Shown here in pieces: positions 18,101 through 25,909 of a stretch of 64,000 nt of DNA. The notes beneath the pieces were generated by a model. That model was not told the origin of the DNA. It worked only from the letters and a program-made list of their open reading frames with translations, and did no database searches. Position 1 is the first letter of the stretch. Each line of letters opens with the position of its first letter. The stretch comes from Paenibacillus_G elgii_A (GTDB taxonomy: Bacteria > Bacillota > Bacilli > Paenibacillales > NBRC-103111). The stretch lies in the NCBI GenBank assembly GCA_042219835.1, contig JBHJMN010000019.1, forward strand, positions 37,033-101,032. The letters are read 5' to 3'. A program made the translations under genes and the position numbers.

Positions 18101-18288
18101 ACGACTTGATCGTCGCAGACGGCGAGAAAGACGGCCAAGGCGTCCGAGTTTTCCTGGTCCCGGCGAACTTGCTCGGCTGTCCGGACGGCCGATCCTCCGC
18201 CCCATTCGTCTTGGCTCCGGTTCCACATCTCGGCTAAGCTCGACGCATAATCGGGATGGTATTGGATGATATTCACGAGTGTTGTCAT
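15148..18288 (-). CDS. Very large GNAT acetyltransferase fusion with beta-rich C-terminal region
   Basis: This protein has 1046 residues. Residues 1-150 are a GNAT domain (LNVRPDYHGLKIGKMLVLRA is the acetyl-CoA binding region, then AVPLYKKCGFFWEDRED). The remaining 900 residues are mostly beta structure in at least three parts. The last part (SPGLRSLTVDGREWLASGFP, with WWNPWTGGLSSHF) resembles carbohydrate-active or mutarotase-like sandwich folds. There is no signal peptide or membrane segment, so it should be cytoplasmic. The ATG at 18288 has GAGGTGGAAG before it; the upstream in-frame extension was rejected as non-coding. It is the first gene of an operon with the amidohydrolase. The pairing suggests metabolism of a modified sugar, but this is inference. 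Confidence 0.8.
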   Translation of the reverse strand: MTTLVNIIQYHPDYASSLAEMWNRSQDEWGGGSAVRTAEQVRRDQENSDALAVFLAVCDDQVVGYCNLGEYREDSGALYIPLLNVRPDYHGLKIGKMLVLRAVEETIRLGWPRVDLYTWEANMKAVPLYKKCGFFWEDREDSTHFMNFIPQVAACEALAPYLKDIDWYADLTRTIEVKPDGHKVNGFDIYTYAWSKNGQSLRVDIERRGRGICLIETEDYLLSATAEQAEPVFGSEYVIEYRIVNKSGAPLKLELQGEPDGNVAFDWKGELQVEGEERISARFFVGAIEEEQSEWRTCPVVQTRVRINGLEALLKVGIVPKFPAGLTMRVPDARHALGGDYVLYLDMQNHFPVTASFFFELPEQAWLAFGQRTFEARLEAKERISLAVPYRLLDYGFYQAPIQVRADPDNGPEVTFTRFVGGSFAGPGAMFTGETETNRVAVNGSYEIKYDKDHNETLLQAWSRKDEQLKLWPPYIGKPYSAEFTRKKPVRVEPKEERGAVGYRLTYRSDSFPQLLVHLHTLLYADGTAKLWQELENDSNAPVVSEMWVSQRFDSDLYGVVLPYNGQIVETTDSHGIDHEYWDGTKVSEPWLFARGARSTYGICWSGNHRMNMGEWYLELETCFGQLEAGETKTSDTIFLSMGGFDDWTSFREFALKRIGQETTALPIRHVELTANEGNPFVPPDAEEMPVALRDMKQTVWEGELSARYMDAAETEERVLLSPDDEATEARFMLPPPASRCRVVQVEARLGAHEEAYHAALFPVSSDEISSTTSTEADYSVLEADNGIIRISASADYSPGLRSLTVDGREWLASGFPEYGAKSWWNPWTGGLSSHFDEMGPLSVRKEEHSSAFVRLSDEKGNVWAGIRVRQSIRNHDTFKGTIMDSYYLMLPGVPVLAYMTDIHQNTGTYLDKSVLSELFLRLDETSGYGWLQTCAPNGKTLRYPLGKGDLGVRETKDYVFGLDSRTGVMHIVTDEEANRPSVYTNKEISCLSFSRKVRLPHGSVNRSAPVFLVFPDTPLPADSLKALRRLTFPIILEANDTKEGE

Positions 18289-18494
18289 TTTGCTTCCACC
18301 TCGGCTCCAGTAAAAATAGATAAGATAATGGATATACGTCCGAGAAGGGAGGAAGGTTACAGGCTCGGGAAAAAAAAAGGGGGAAGATCGCTCCCGCGGC
18401 GAAGCAGTAAGCGGCAGACAGCTAAGGATGCGCAGGTTGGAATAGGAGGGGCTCCCGCCGCCGTCGTATCGACGGAGCGGAAGCCCGGGAAGAG

Positions 18495-19106
18495 TCAGAA
18501 GCCGTCCGGCTGCAAATTCCGATTGCCGCAAAACTCCTCGAGCGTTTGCGACCTCATGTCGTCCAGCGGGAATCCCGCAGGATAATTGGTATACATCAGC
18601 ATGATGCCTTGGAGCGTCGAGGAGAAGTGAAGAGACCGTTTCCGTGGATCGGGAGCCCCCAGCTTCTCGAACATTTCGCATTGAGCCTCGAACTGCTCCG
18701 CGTAGGCGCTAAGCAGCCGGTTTCCATGTCTGGCCACAACTTCATCTTGTCTCGGACAGGTGAATAAGTTCAAATAGAAGCGGAATACTTCCGGCCGCTC
18801 GCGAACGTTGTCCAGCGCCCCTTCGACAATGAGGCGCAGCTGCTCGGCAGGGGTTTCTTTGGCGGCGGCAGCCTGCATCACTTCGAGCAACTCTTCGATA
18901 CGAAGATCGACCATGGCCGCCAAGAGCTCCTCCTTGCCTTTGAAATAATTGTAGAGAAGGCCCTTTGAAATGTTCGCTCGCTTGGCTACATCGTCGATGG
19001 AGGCGGAGTGAAACCCTTTCTCGATGAAAAGCTCCGTGGCCGCTTGTAAAATTTTGTCTCGGGCGGCGCGGCGAATCCGTTCGTTTTCTTCCGGTGTTCG
19101 GGGCAT
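18495..19106 (-). CDS. TetR/AcrR family transcriptional regulator
   Basis: This is a DNA-binding repressor of 203 residues. The N-terminal HTH is canonical (IDDVAKRANISKGLLYNYFK, residues 37-56), followed by a helical ligand-binding domain with no assignable ligand. GGAGG precedes the ATG. A near-consensus promoter and a perfect palindrome lie directly upstream, indicating autoregulation. It is divergent from the FabI-led biosynthetic cluster. It may control that cluster, or the GNAT-fusion operon downstream on the same strand. Confidence 0.92.
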   Translation of the reverse strand: MPRTPEENERIRRAARDKILQAATELFIEKGFHSASIDDVAKRANISKGLLYNYFKGKEELLAAMVDLRIEELLEVMQAAAAKETPAEQLRLIVEGALDNVRERPEVFRFYLNLFTCPRQDEVVARHGNRLLSAYAEQFEAQCEMFEKLGAPDPRKRSLHFSSTLQGIMLMYTNYPAGFPLDDMRSQTLEEFCGNRNLQPDGF

Positions 19107-19224
19107 GTCGTTACTCCTCCAGAAACTGCAAAATCGTATGAGAGACCTCGTCAGGATGGGTGACGACCGGACCGTGACGCTTAACCGAACCGCTGGGAAA
19201 AGGCGCCATGGTCCTTGCAGCTTT

Positions 19225-19254
19225 AGTATAATTTATGACTGAACATACAGTCAA
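19225..19254 (-). promoter_or_regulatory. Promoter of the TetR gene
   Basis: On the minus strand, TTGACT (19254-19249) and TATACT (19230-19225) are separated by 18 bases. The -35 box is part of the TetR-type palindrome, so bound repressor would block the gene's own transcription. Confidence 0.7.
19236..19253. promoter_or_regulatory. Probable TetR operator
   Basis: TGACTG-AACATA-CAGTCA is a perfect 6-bp inverted repeat with a 6-base spacer, a common TetR-family operator format, and it overlaps the tetR promoter. It is 190 bases from the fabI start. Confidence 0.7.
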
Positions 19255-19382
19255 TATAAAACAAATAATGAGCATAATTATGTAAAAAACGTCATATTTT
19301 CGGATGTTAATTCGTTAAAAAAGTGAGAAAATTATATATTATACGCGAAATCGAATGTTTAAAAAATTTGGAGCATCTGCTA

Positions 19383-19405
19383 TTATGGAAAATATTATTC
19401 CATAA
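19383..19405. promoter_or_regulatory. Inverted repeat just upstream of the biosynthetic cluster
   Basis: TTATGGAA (19383-19390) and TTCCATAA (19398-19405) form a perfect 8-bp inverted repeat around AATATTA. The region from 19255 to here is very A+T-rich and must hold the cluster promoter; TATAAT at 19410-19415 is a candidate -10 box, without a good -35. The repeat could be an operator. Confidence 0.45.
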
Positions 19406-19443
19406 GGATTATAATGGGATCTATGTATTGGAGGTGTGATTCG

Positions 19444-20211
19444 GTGGCTTTGTTAACCGGCAAAACGATTCTGATCATGGGGGTGGCTAATAACCGCAGC
19501 ATTGCATGGGCAACAGCCCAGTCCTTGGCTGGCGAAGGGGCCCGTCTAATCTTTACGTACGAAAACGAGCGGGTGGAAGAGCGGGTCAAGCAATTGGCTG
19601 AAACCTCGCCCGAGTCGCTTACCTTTCCCTGCAATGTAGGAAGCGATGAAGAGATCGAGGCATTGGCTCGTTTTTTAAAGGAAAACGTTGGTGTCCTTCA
19701 TGGGTATGTCCACAGCATAGCGTATGCCAAAGGCGAGGATTTGGAGGGAATGTTTGTCGAAACCTCGCGTGAGGGATTTCGCATCGCTCAAGAAATTAGC
19801 GCATACTCTCTAACCGCAGTTAGCAGCAAAATTTATCCGCTCATGTCGGAAGGCGGGAGTATCGTTACCATGACCTATATCGGCGCCGAACGCGCGATAA
19901 AAAATTACAATGTCATGGGAGTGGCCAAAGCATCCTTGGAAGCATCCGTCCGGTATCTCTCCAGCGACTTGGGAAAGCACAATATACGGGTCAATGCCAT
20001 TTCGGCCGGTCCTATCCGCACCTTAGCCGCCTACGGAATAAAAGATTTTAATACGATGTTAAAAAAGATTGAAGAGATTACGCCGCTCGGCAAGACGATT
20101 GACGCCTCCGAAGTAGGAGATACGGCTTTGTTCCTGCTTTCCAAGCTTTCCAGAGGAATTACCGGGGAAGTGATCCATGTGGACGCCGGTTACCATATCG
20201 TAGGGATGTAA
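19444..20211 (+). CDS. FabI-type enoyl-ACP reductase of the peptide cluster
   Basis: This is a 255-residue NAD(P)H-dependent SDR of the FabI family, which reduces trans-2-enoyl-ACP. The dinucleotide motif is at the N-terminus (ILIMGVANNRSIAWA). The active-site Tyr pair and Lys are intact in TYIGAERAIKNYNVMG and AKASLEASVRY, and SAGPIRTLAA follows. The GTG start at 19444 has TTGGAGG at 9 bases. It is the first gene of the cluster. It could reduce an acyl precursor for the peptide, or serve as a spare FabI protecting the producer if the product hits fatty acid synthesis; the sequence does not decide. Confidence 0.88.
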   Translation: MALLTGKTILIMGVANNRSIAWATAQSLAGEGARLIFTYENERVEERVKQLAETSPESLTFPCNVGSDEEIEALARFLKENVGVLHGYVHSIAYAKGEDLEGMFVETSREGFRIAQEISAYSLTAVSSKIYPLMSEGGSIVTMTYIGAERAIKNYNVMGVAKASLEASVRYLSSDLGKHNIRVNAISAGPIRTLAAYGIKDFNTMLKKIEEITPLGKTIDASEVGDTALFLLSKLSRGITGEVIHVDAGYHIVGM

Positions 20212-20226
20212 AGGAGTGATTAACCT

Positions 20227-21663
20227 TTGCTTGTAACTCAAACGGGCAGCCGGATTATTACCCCCCAAAGCTTGTTTACGAGGGAGCGCTTTGAGAACAA
20301 TGTTCATGCGTTCTGCCACATGCTGATTCTCAATGGAATTGCCGAAGGCGACCGGGTTGTCTTAAAAGCGGAAAATTCATATGAATTTGTTGTCGCCTTG
20401 TTCTCTTTGTGCCGGCTTGCCGTCTCGATTACTGTTGTGGATGAACAAATAAACACCGACGAATTAAGCCAAATTTATGCGGAAGTTGAAGCGTGCTGTT
20501 TGCTTACGGATACGGCTCTCCATCTTCCGGACGCCCAGAGTTTACTGATCGGAGATATATTAAGGGACGCTGCGCTATTGGGGGAAACGGCTTTACCCTC
20601 GATGTGCATCGACAAGTGGATTCGGAAACAAGACGCGCTCATTCTTTATACTTCCGGCACGACAGGCAAACCGAAAGGAATCGTGAAGTCAGGCTCTTCA
20701 TTTATGGACAATATAAAGCTATCCGTCCAAGCGATGGGCTATGTTCCGGGCGATTGCCTGCTCCCGATCGTACCTTTTTCCCACTTTTATGGAATTTCTC
20801 TTATTTTCTCCTGGTGGCTGACCCCATGTTCTTTGATTATCTGCAACCGTAAAAATTTATGGAGTGTCATTACGCATATTGCGAGAGAAAAAGCTACTGT
20901 CGTTGACGCCAATCCCTCCGCCTATTATACGATCATCCGCATGTTATCAAGAAAGCCGGAGCAATTGGAACAAGTAAAAAACTCCCAAGTCCGCATGTGG
21001 TGTGTCGGCGGGTCCCCTTTAACGAACGATTTGGAGGAGAAGTTTGCTGAAATGTTCGGACAGCCTCTGTTGAACGGCTACGGTTTGTCGGAGCTGGGGA
21101 ATGTCACCATGGGGACGCTAGATCACCCTGAGGGCTGCGGCAAGCCTCTTCCCGGGGTCGAAGTCCGTATTCACGGTCAAAACGGGGAGGAGCAAGCCGG
21201 GGGGGAACTCGGGCAAATTTGGATACGCACTCCGGGCTGTATGGAAGGATACTTAAACCAGGAAGAGCTCACGAAATCGGTTCTTCAGGATCAATGGTTT
21301 AAGACCGGCGACCTCGGTTATTTGCAAGAAGGCAATCTGCACGTCATCGGCAGAGAAGGAAGATCGGTCAACCGCATGGGGTATACGTTTTCTCCTGTCT
21401 ATATCGAAAACCAGATCAGCCGGCTGGGTTATCGTTCTTGTGTCATTACGTTGGACGACGATGTCAAAGGAACGCTGATAGTCATATTCGTCGAAAGTGA
21501 ATCCTCGCAACAATTGTCTTTGGTCCGTAAAAATATTAATCGAATGCTTCCCACTTACATGTATCCCGATATGCTGCTATTAATACCCCAATTTCCTTTA
21601 AATCGAAACGGTAAAGTCGATCGGCTAGAGCTCGAACGCACAGCTAAGAGAAGGAAGGTTTAG
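20227..21663 (+). CDS. AMP-forming acyl/aminoacyl ligase
   Basis: This is an adenylating enzyme of 478 residues from the ANL superfamily. The core motifs are ILYTSGTTGKPKG (phosphate loop, near residue 140), NGYGLSELGN, WFKTGDLGYL and the C-terminal NRNGKVDR with the catalytic Lys. The N-terminal domain is shorter than in acyl-CoA ligases. The TTG start follows AAAGGAGTG at 10 bases, 15 bases after fabI. It probably activates a carboxylic acid for loading on a carrier; no free carrier protein is encoded nearby, so the acceptor could be CoA or the synthetase itself. Confidence 0.85.
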   Translation: MLVTQTGSRIITPQSLFTRERFENNVHAFCHMLILNGIAEGDRVVLKAENSYEFVVALFSLCRLAVSITVVDEQINTDELSQIYAEVEACCLLTDTALHLPDAQSLLIGDILRDAALLGETALPSMCIDKWIRKQDALILYTSGTTGKPKGIVKSGSSFMDNIKLSVQAMGYVPGDCLLPIVPFSHFYGISLIFSWWLTPCSLIICNRKNLWSVITHIAREKATVVDANPSAYYTIIRMLSRKPEQLEQVKNSQVRMWCVGGSPLTNDLEEKFAEMFGQPLLNGYGLSELGNVTMGTLDHPEGCGKPLPGVEVRIHGQNGEEQAGGELGQIWIRTPGCMEGYLNQEELTKSVLQDQWFKTGDLGYLQEGNLHVIGREGRSVNRMGYTFSPVYIENQISRLGYRSCVITLDDDVKGTLIVIFVESESSQQLSLVRKNINRMLPTYMYPDMLLLIPQFPLNRNGKVDRLELERTAKRRKV

Positions 21664-21732
21664 CCAATGAATATGGCACATGCCACCCGATGCCCCCAAA
21701 ACATGATTTTATAGAGGAAAGGAAGCGATAGT

Positions 21733-22956
21733 TTGAGCACGAATCTGGAAATGAAGCAAAATGCCGTTTTTTCCGAAAGATACGAGAGTATTGTCCGGTG
21801 CGCGGATTATTTGACGACAAACCGGGAAGAGATTTTGAGCATTTTGTCGAATATTTCGTCGTATCGGGCAGCTCAAGCCGAAATTGACTCTACCATCCGC
21901 ACGCTGCAGGACGCTATGCGGGAAGTAGAAACGTCCAGCCCTGCCTGCCAGGAATTGATGTCCGTGTTTATGCCCTCCAACGTGATTCTGTACTCGTATG
22001 CGTTATATTTGCTCATCCCCTCCTTATATGTATCCCGAATCGAATTCAGAGCCTCTTCCCACGTTGCCGAATATGTCAGTATGCTGCATGACAAGCTGAA
22101 GGATATTCATCAACTGCCGATCAGCCATCTGCAAGTCAGCCAGAAAGCTTTTCTTACAAATTCCGTGAACCGGGCCAACATCGTGGTGTTCACCGGCACT
22201 TATCAGAATGCGGAACAAATCAAGAAGCAAATCAAGAAGGAACAGTTATATGTCTTTTTTGGACAAGGCATTAATCCGTTCATTATCGGTCCCGATGCGG
22301 ATTTGCCGCTGGCGGCCGAAGATGTCATCCGAATGAGATTATTCAATTCGGGTCAAGATTGCTTGGGGCCGGACATTATTTTAGTTCACCACAACATTGC
22401 GGAAAGTTTCAAAAGCTTATTGCTGGACAAGGTACAGGCGTTAACCTTCGGCGCCAATGACGACCCGAATGCCAATTATTCGCCTATTTTTTACAAAGAT
22501 ACGCTGACGGCCATGTCGGAATATTTTAATAACAACGACAAGTACATCATTTACGGCGGGGGCATCGATTTTCGCACCAAAAAGATGGAGCCGACCATTT
22601 TGTACAGCACGTTGGAGGATGAGATCGAAATTACGGAGTATTTCTCTCCGGTATTCAACGTCGTCAGCTACCGGGATGACGAACAGTTAACCAAACTGAT
22701 CGGTTCGAGCTACTTTTGCGAACGCGCCATGGGGTGCAGTCTGTACGGCTCCGAGCATTTAAGCGATATGCTGCAAAAAAAACATACGCTCACGATCAAC
22801 CAAACCTTGGAGGATGTCGAACAGGGGAATAAAGCGTTCGGCGGCTATGGAACGATGTCCAATTACATTTTCTACGATATGCAGCTGGTTTCCAAACCGA
22901 TTCTGATTTCGGAAATTGTCGCCGAATACCTTTCGGAGAAGAAGGTTGACGCATGA
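21733..22956 (+). CDS. Aldehyde dehydrogenase-like protein, short and atypical
   Basis: This 407-residue protein is about 80 residues shorter than usual aldehyde dehydrogenases. The catalytic Cys region is clear (RLFNSGQDCLGPDI), as is a cofactor-binding FTGT segment and a C-terminal FGGYGTMSNYI. The usual ELGG glutamate is replaced (FFGQG at the matching place), as also happens in CoA-acylating aldehyde dehydrogenases and acyl reductases. It may therefore interconvert a thioester and an aldehyde. TTG start after AAAGGAAG. It overlaps the next gene by 4 bases (ATGA). Role in making the acyl or amino building block is inferred. Confidence 0.75.
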   Translation: MSTNLEMKQNAVFSERYESIVRCADYLTTNREEILSILSNISSYRAAQAEIDSTIRTLQDAMREVETSSPACQELMSVFMPSNVILYSYALYLLIPSLYVSRIEFRASSHVAEYVSMLHDKLKDIHQLPISHLQVSQKAFLTNSVNRANIVVFTGTYQNAEQIKKQIKKEQLYVFFGQGINPFIIGPDADLPLAAEDVIRMRLFNSGQDCLGPDIILVHHNIAESFKSLLLDKVQALTFGANDDPNANYSPIFYKDTLTAMSEYFNNNDKYIIYGGGIDFRTKKMEPTILYSTLEDEIEITEYFSPVFNVVSYRDDEQLTKLIGSSYFCERAMGCSLYGSEHLSDMLQKKHTLTINQTLEDVEQGNKAFGGYGTMSNYIFYDMQLVSKPILISEIVAEYLSEKKVDA

Positions 22957-24638
22957 GAACGAGCATGGCGGCATGGGATGCAATTATCGGTTGCTTCCAG
23001 TCATGGGGAGTAAAGTATATTTTCGGATTGCCGAGCGATGATTTGAAAATCTTATCTTCGCTTCCTTCGTCGGACATTCGCTTCATTATTTGCAGGGATC
23101 AACGAAACAGCTTGTTCATGGCGTCGGGCTATGCGCTAACGTCCGACCAATTGGCGGTATGCATCGTGGGAAAAGGGCCTGCGCTGACGAATACGGTTAC
23201 GGGATTGCTAGAAGCGCACAATCTGGGCGTGCCTTTGTTGTTGATCGCCTCGGGTACCGGCAGTGAAAAACTGGGAACGAAGGCTTTCCAGGAAGCGGAC
23301 CAGCTCTCGGTGGTTAAGCCCTTGGTGAAATGGGCGTACCGGGTAGAGCATCCCGATCGACTCGTATGGGCGTTGGAGAAAGCGGTCTTTATGGCTGTCA
23401 ACGGTGGCAAAGCTCCCGTCTATCTCGAGCTGCCGGAGCATGTTGCGGAGCAAACGGTGCCGGTGAATCTCCCGTTTCCGAAGTTGAACAGAGTGACTTG
23501 TTTCCCTTCGCCGTACGAGCTTGATGCGGCTTGGGCCGCCCTTCAACAATCGCGCAGGCCGGTGATTTTGATCGGCGGAGGCATGAAGCCGGGACTGCGT
23601 GGCTCCATCGAACCGTTAGCTGCCAACTTAGGTGCGGCGATGTTTACGACGGCATCGGGCCGGGGGGCGGTAGATGAAGAAGATCCTTTATTTTGCGGCG
23701 TCGCCGGGTTATATACGGATAGCAGCATAAGGCGCATCTGGGAAGAAGCGGATGTCGTCCTGACGCTGGGCAGCCGTCTGGAAGAAACGGCAACGTTCGA
23801 ATGGGACGTTTTACTCGAACATACTCCGGTCATCCAAGTCAATGTGAATGTCAATGATTTCTCCCATCAGTATCGGGGGGACAAAGTGCTGGGGGACGGT
23901 TATTCGGCGGTGGAGCATTGGTTGTCCCGTATTCACTGGCAGCCGGATCAAGCATGGCTGAACCGGATTGCAGACTGCAAGCAGGAAGCGTTTCGGAAGA
24001 AAGAAGCGTATATGGACCTGGTCAAGAAACGAGCTGCGATTCATGTATCCGAAGTGCTGGACGTCCTGCAAACGGCGTTTCCGGAAGACTTCATCCTTGT
24101 GCAGGAAAACGGACTGCAGGATATGTGGTCTTACTTTTATCCGTATTACCGGTTTACCGGAAACAGCCTATCCATCGTTCCAAGCGATCAGACCAGTCTG
24201 GGCTTCGGCGCAGCTGCAGCCGTAGGAGCCAGTGTGGCGGACCGTCGTCCGGTCGTGGCGCTGGTGGGAGACGGAGCGTTTAATCTGTTCAAATCTGATT
24301 TCATTACGGCGGTACAGTACCGCATCCCGCTGATTTACCTTGTCATGAGTAACGGCGGGTACGGATGGCTGCAATATCAGCTGAATCAGCTGAATTTCGA
24401 AGACAAGCCGTTTCAATTCGTGTCGGATACGCCGTTGGAGCACATGAACGTCGTGGAGCATGAACATGTCGAGCAAATCGTGATTCATGAAAAAGAAGAG
24501 CTGAGCGCGAAGCTGCAGCTCGCCTACTCCAAATTTCAAAGGAACAAACTGGTGGTCGTCATGATCCCGGTAGGGCTTGAGGACGTGCATGAGAAGATCC
24601 GCCATATTTACGGCGATTTTCCGGTTTGTGAAAAATAA
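22953..24638 (+). CDS. Thiamine diphosphate-dependent enzyme, acetolactate synthase-like
   Basis: This 561-residue protein has the three-domain arrangement of the acetolactate synthase/benzoylformate decarboxylase group. The TPP/Mg motif is intact near residue 440 (VGDGAFN, then MSNGGYG 25 residues on). In the N-terminal pyrimidine-binding domain the region normally reading RHEQ is CRDQRNS, so the Glu that activates TPP seems to be Gln. The overlap with the preceding gene suggests the two proteins act in the same step, perhaps carboligation or decarboxylation delivering or using an aldehyde. Confidence 0.82.
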   Translation: MRTSMAAWDAIIGCFQSWGVKYIFGLPSDDLKILSSLPSSDIRFIICRDQRNSLFMASGYALTSDQLAVCIVGKGPALTNTVTGLLEAHNLGVPLLLIASGTGSEKLGTKAFQEADQLSVVKPLVKWAYRVEHPDRLVWALEKAVFMAVNGGKAPVYLELPEHVAEQTVPVNLPFPKLNRVTCFPSPYELDAAWAALQQSRRPVILIGGGMKPGLRGSIEPLAANLGAAMFTTASGRGAVDEEDPLFCGVAGLYTDSSIRRIWEEADVVLTLGSRLEETATFEWDVLLEHTPVIQVNVNVNDFSHQYRGDKVLGDGYSAVEHWLSRIHWQPDQAWLNRIADCKQEAFRKKEAYMDLVKKRAAIHVSEVLDVLQTAFPEDFILVQENGLQDMWSYFYPYYRFTGNSLSIVPSDQTSLGFGAAAAVGASVADRRPVVALVGDGAFNLFKSDFITAVQYRIPLIYLVMSNGGYGWLQYQLNQLNFEDKPFQFVSDTPLEHMNVVEHEHVEQIVIHEKEELSAKLQLAYSKFQRNKLVVVMIPVGLEDVHEKIRHIYGDFPVCEK

Positions 24639-24652
24639 CAAAAGGCGGGATT

Positions 24653-25909
24653 GTGTTGAAGAGACGTGTCGTGGTAACAGGGCAAGGCGTAATAACGCCG
24701 GTTGGGCTCCATGTGAATGATTTCTGGACATCGCTTCTTGAGGGAAAAAGCGGAATCGGTCCTGTTACAACCTTTGATACCAAAGATATGCCGACAAAGA
24801 TTGGGGCGCAGGTGAAAAATTTCGATCCTTTGCAGTATATGAGCAAAAAGGAGGCAAATAAGGTGGCGCAGTTCACCCAGTTCGCCTTGGCAGCAGCCAG
24901 GCAAGCCGTGGAGCAAGCGCAGCTGCGCATTGACGAGAAAAATGCGCCACGCATCGGCGTCATCGTCGGATCGGGGGCCGGGGGACTGGATGTGATTGAA
25001 GAGAACTACGATAAGCTCAACCAAAGCGGTCCCAAGCGGGTCAGCCCGTACTATGTATCGTCGATGATGATCAATTCCGCGCCGGGGGAAATCTCGATTG
25101 CTTTGGGAGCCAAAGGCCCGTCCTATGCTGTCGTGACGGCATGCGCCACGGGCAGCAATGCGATCGGCGAGGCTCTGCGAACGATCCAGTACGGCACGGC
25201 GGATGTTGTCATCGCCGGAGGCTCGGAGGCCAATTTCAGCCTGCTTGATCTGGCGTCGTTTTCCAACATTCACGCCTTATCAAGGCGCAACGATCAGCCT
25301 CGGCAAGCGAGCCGCCCCTTTGACCGCAACCGCGACGGATTTGTGATCGGCGGAGGCGCGGGCTTGGTCGTGCTGGAAGAGCTGGAGCACGCGCTGAATC
25401 GGGGGGCCAATATCTTGGCCGAATTGGTCGGTTATGGTTGTACCACGGATGCGTATCATATCACGGCTCCCGATCCGTCGGGGTCCGGGCCTGCGGAAGC
25501 GATCCGGATTGCTCTGCGGGACGGGGGATTGACGCCCGAGGACATTAGCTATATCAACGCCCACGGGACAAGCACGCCGTTCAACGATCGGATGGAAATC
25601 AACGCGATCAAAACCGTGTTCGGCGAGCACGCTCCCAACATCGCCATCAGCTCGATCAAATCGGTTACCGGACATTTGATGGGAGGAGCCGGCGGTGTCG
25701 AGCTGATTGCGACCGTGCAAAGCCTGCTTCACAATAAAGTGCCGCCCACGTTAAATTGCGACGATCCGGAAGATCCCGAATTGAATTTTGTGCCCCACGT
25801 GGCTCAGGAACGCGAAGTGCACGCAGCCATAAGCAATTCCTTCGGGTTTGGCGGTCATAATGTATGTTTGGCCGTCCGGAAGTGGCGGGGAGAGGCTGAC
25901 GTAAGTTGA
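24653..25909 (+). CDS. FabF-type beta-ketoacyl-ACP synthase II
   Basis: This is a condensing enzyme of 418 residues, full length for KAS II. The catalytic Cys is near residue 164 (VTACATGSNAIG), with His in NAHGTSTPFND and Lys/His in SIKSVTGHLMGGAGG, so the Cys-His-His triad is complete. GTG start at 24653 with AAAGGCGGG upstream. The stop overlaps the next start. It should extend an acyl chain by decarboxylative condensation. There is no acyltransferase, ketoreductase or carrier gene in the cluster, so it must draw on primary metabolism. Confidence 0.9.
   Translation: MLKRRVVVTGQGVITPVGLHVNDFWTSLLEGKSGIGPVTTFDTKDMPTKIGAQVKNFDPLQYMSKKEANKVAQFTQFALAAARQAVEQAQLRIDEKNAPRIGVIVGSGAGGLDVIEENYDKLNQSGPKRVSPYYVSSMMINSAPGEISIALGAKGPSYAVVTACATGSNAIGEALRTIQYGTADVVIAGGSEANFSLLDLASFSNIHALSRRNDQPRQASRPFDRNRDGFVIGGGAGLVVLEELEHALNRGANILAELVGYGCTTDAYHITAPDPSGSGPAEAIRIALRDGGLTPEDISYINAHGTSTPFNDRMEINAIKTVFGEHAPNIAISSIKSVTGHLMGGAGGVELIATVQSLLHNKVPPTLNCDDPEDPELNFVPHVAQEREVHAAISNSFGFGGHNVCLAVRKWRGEADVS

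Noticed and set aside
18289..18681. N-terminal extension of the GNAT-fusion protein
   Set aside because: The extra 131 codons are low-complexity and overlap the end of the tetR gene. The ATG at 18288 begins exactly at the GNAT domain and has a ribosome binding site.
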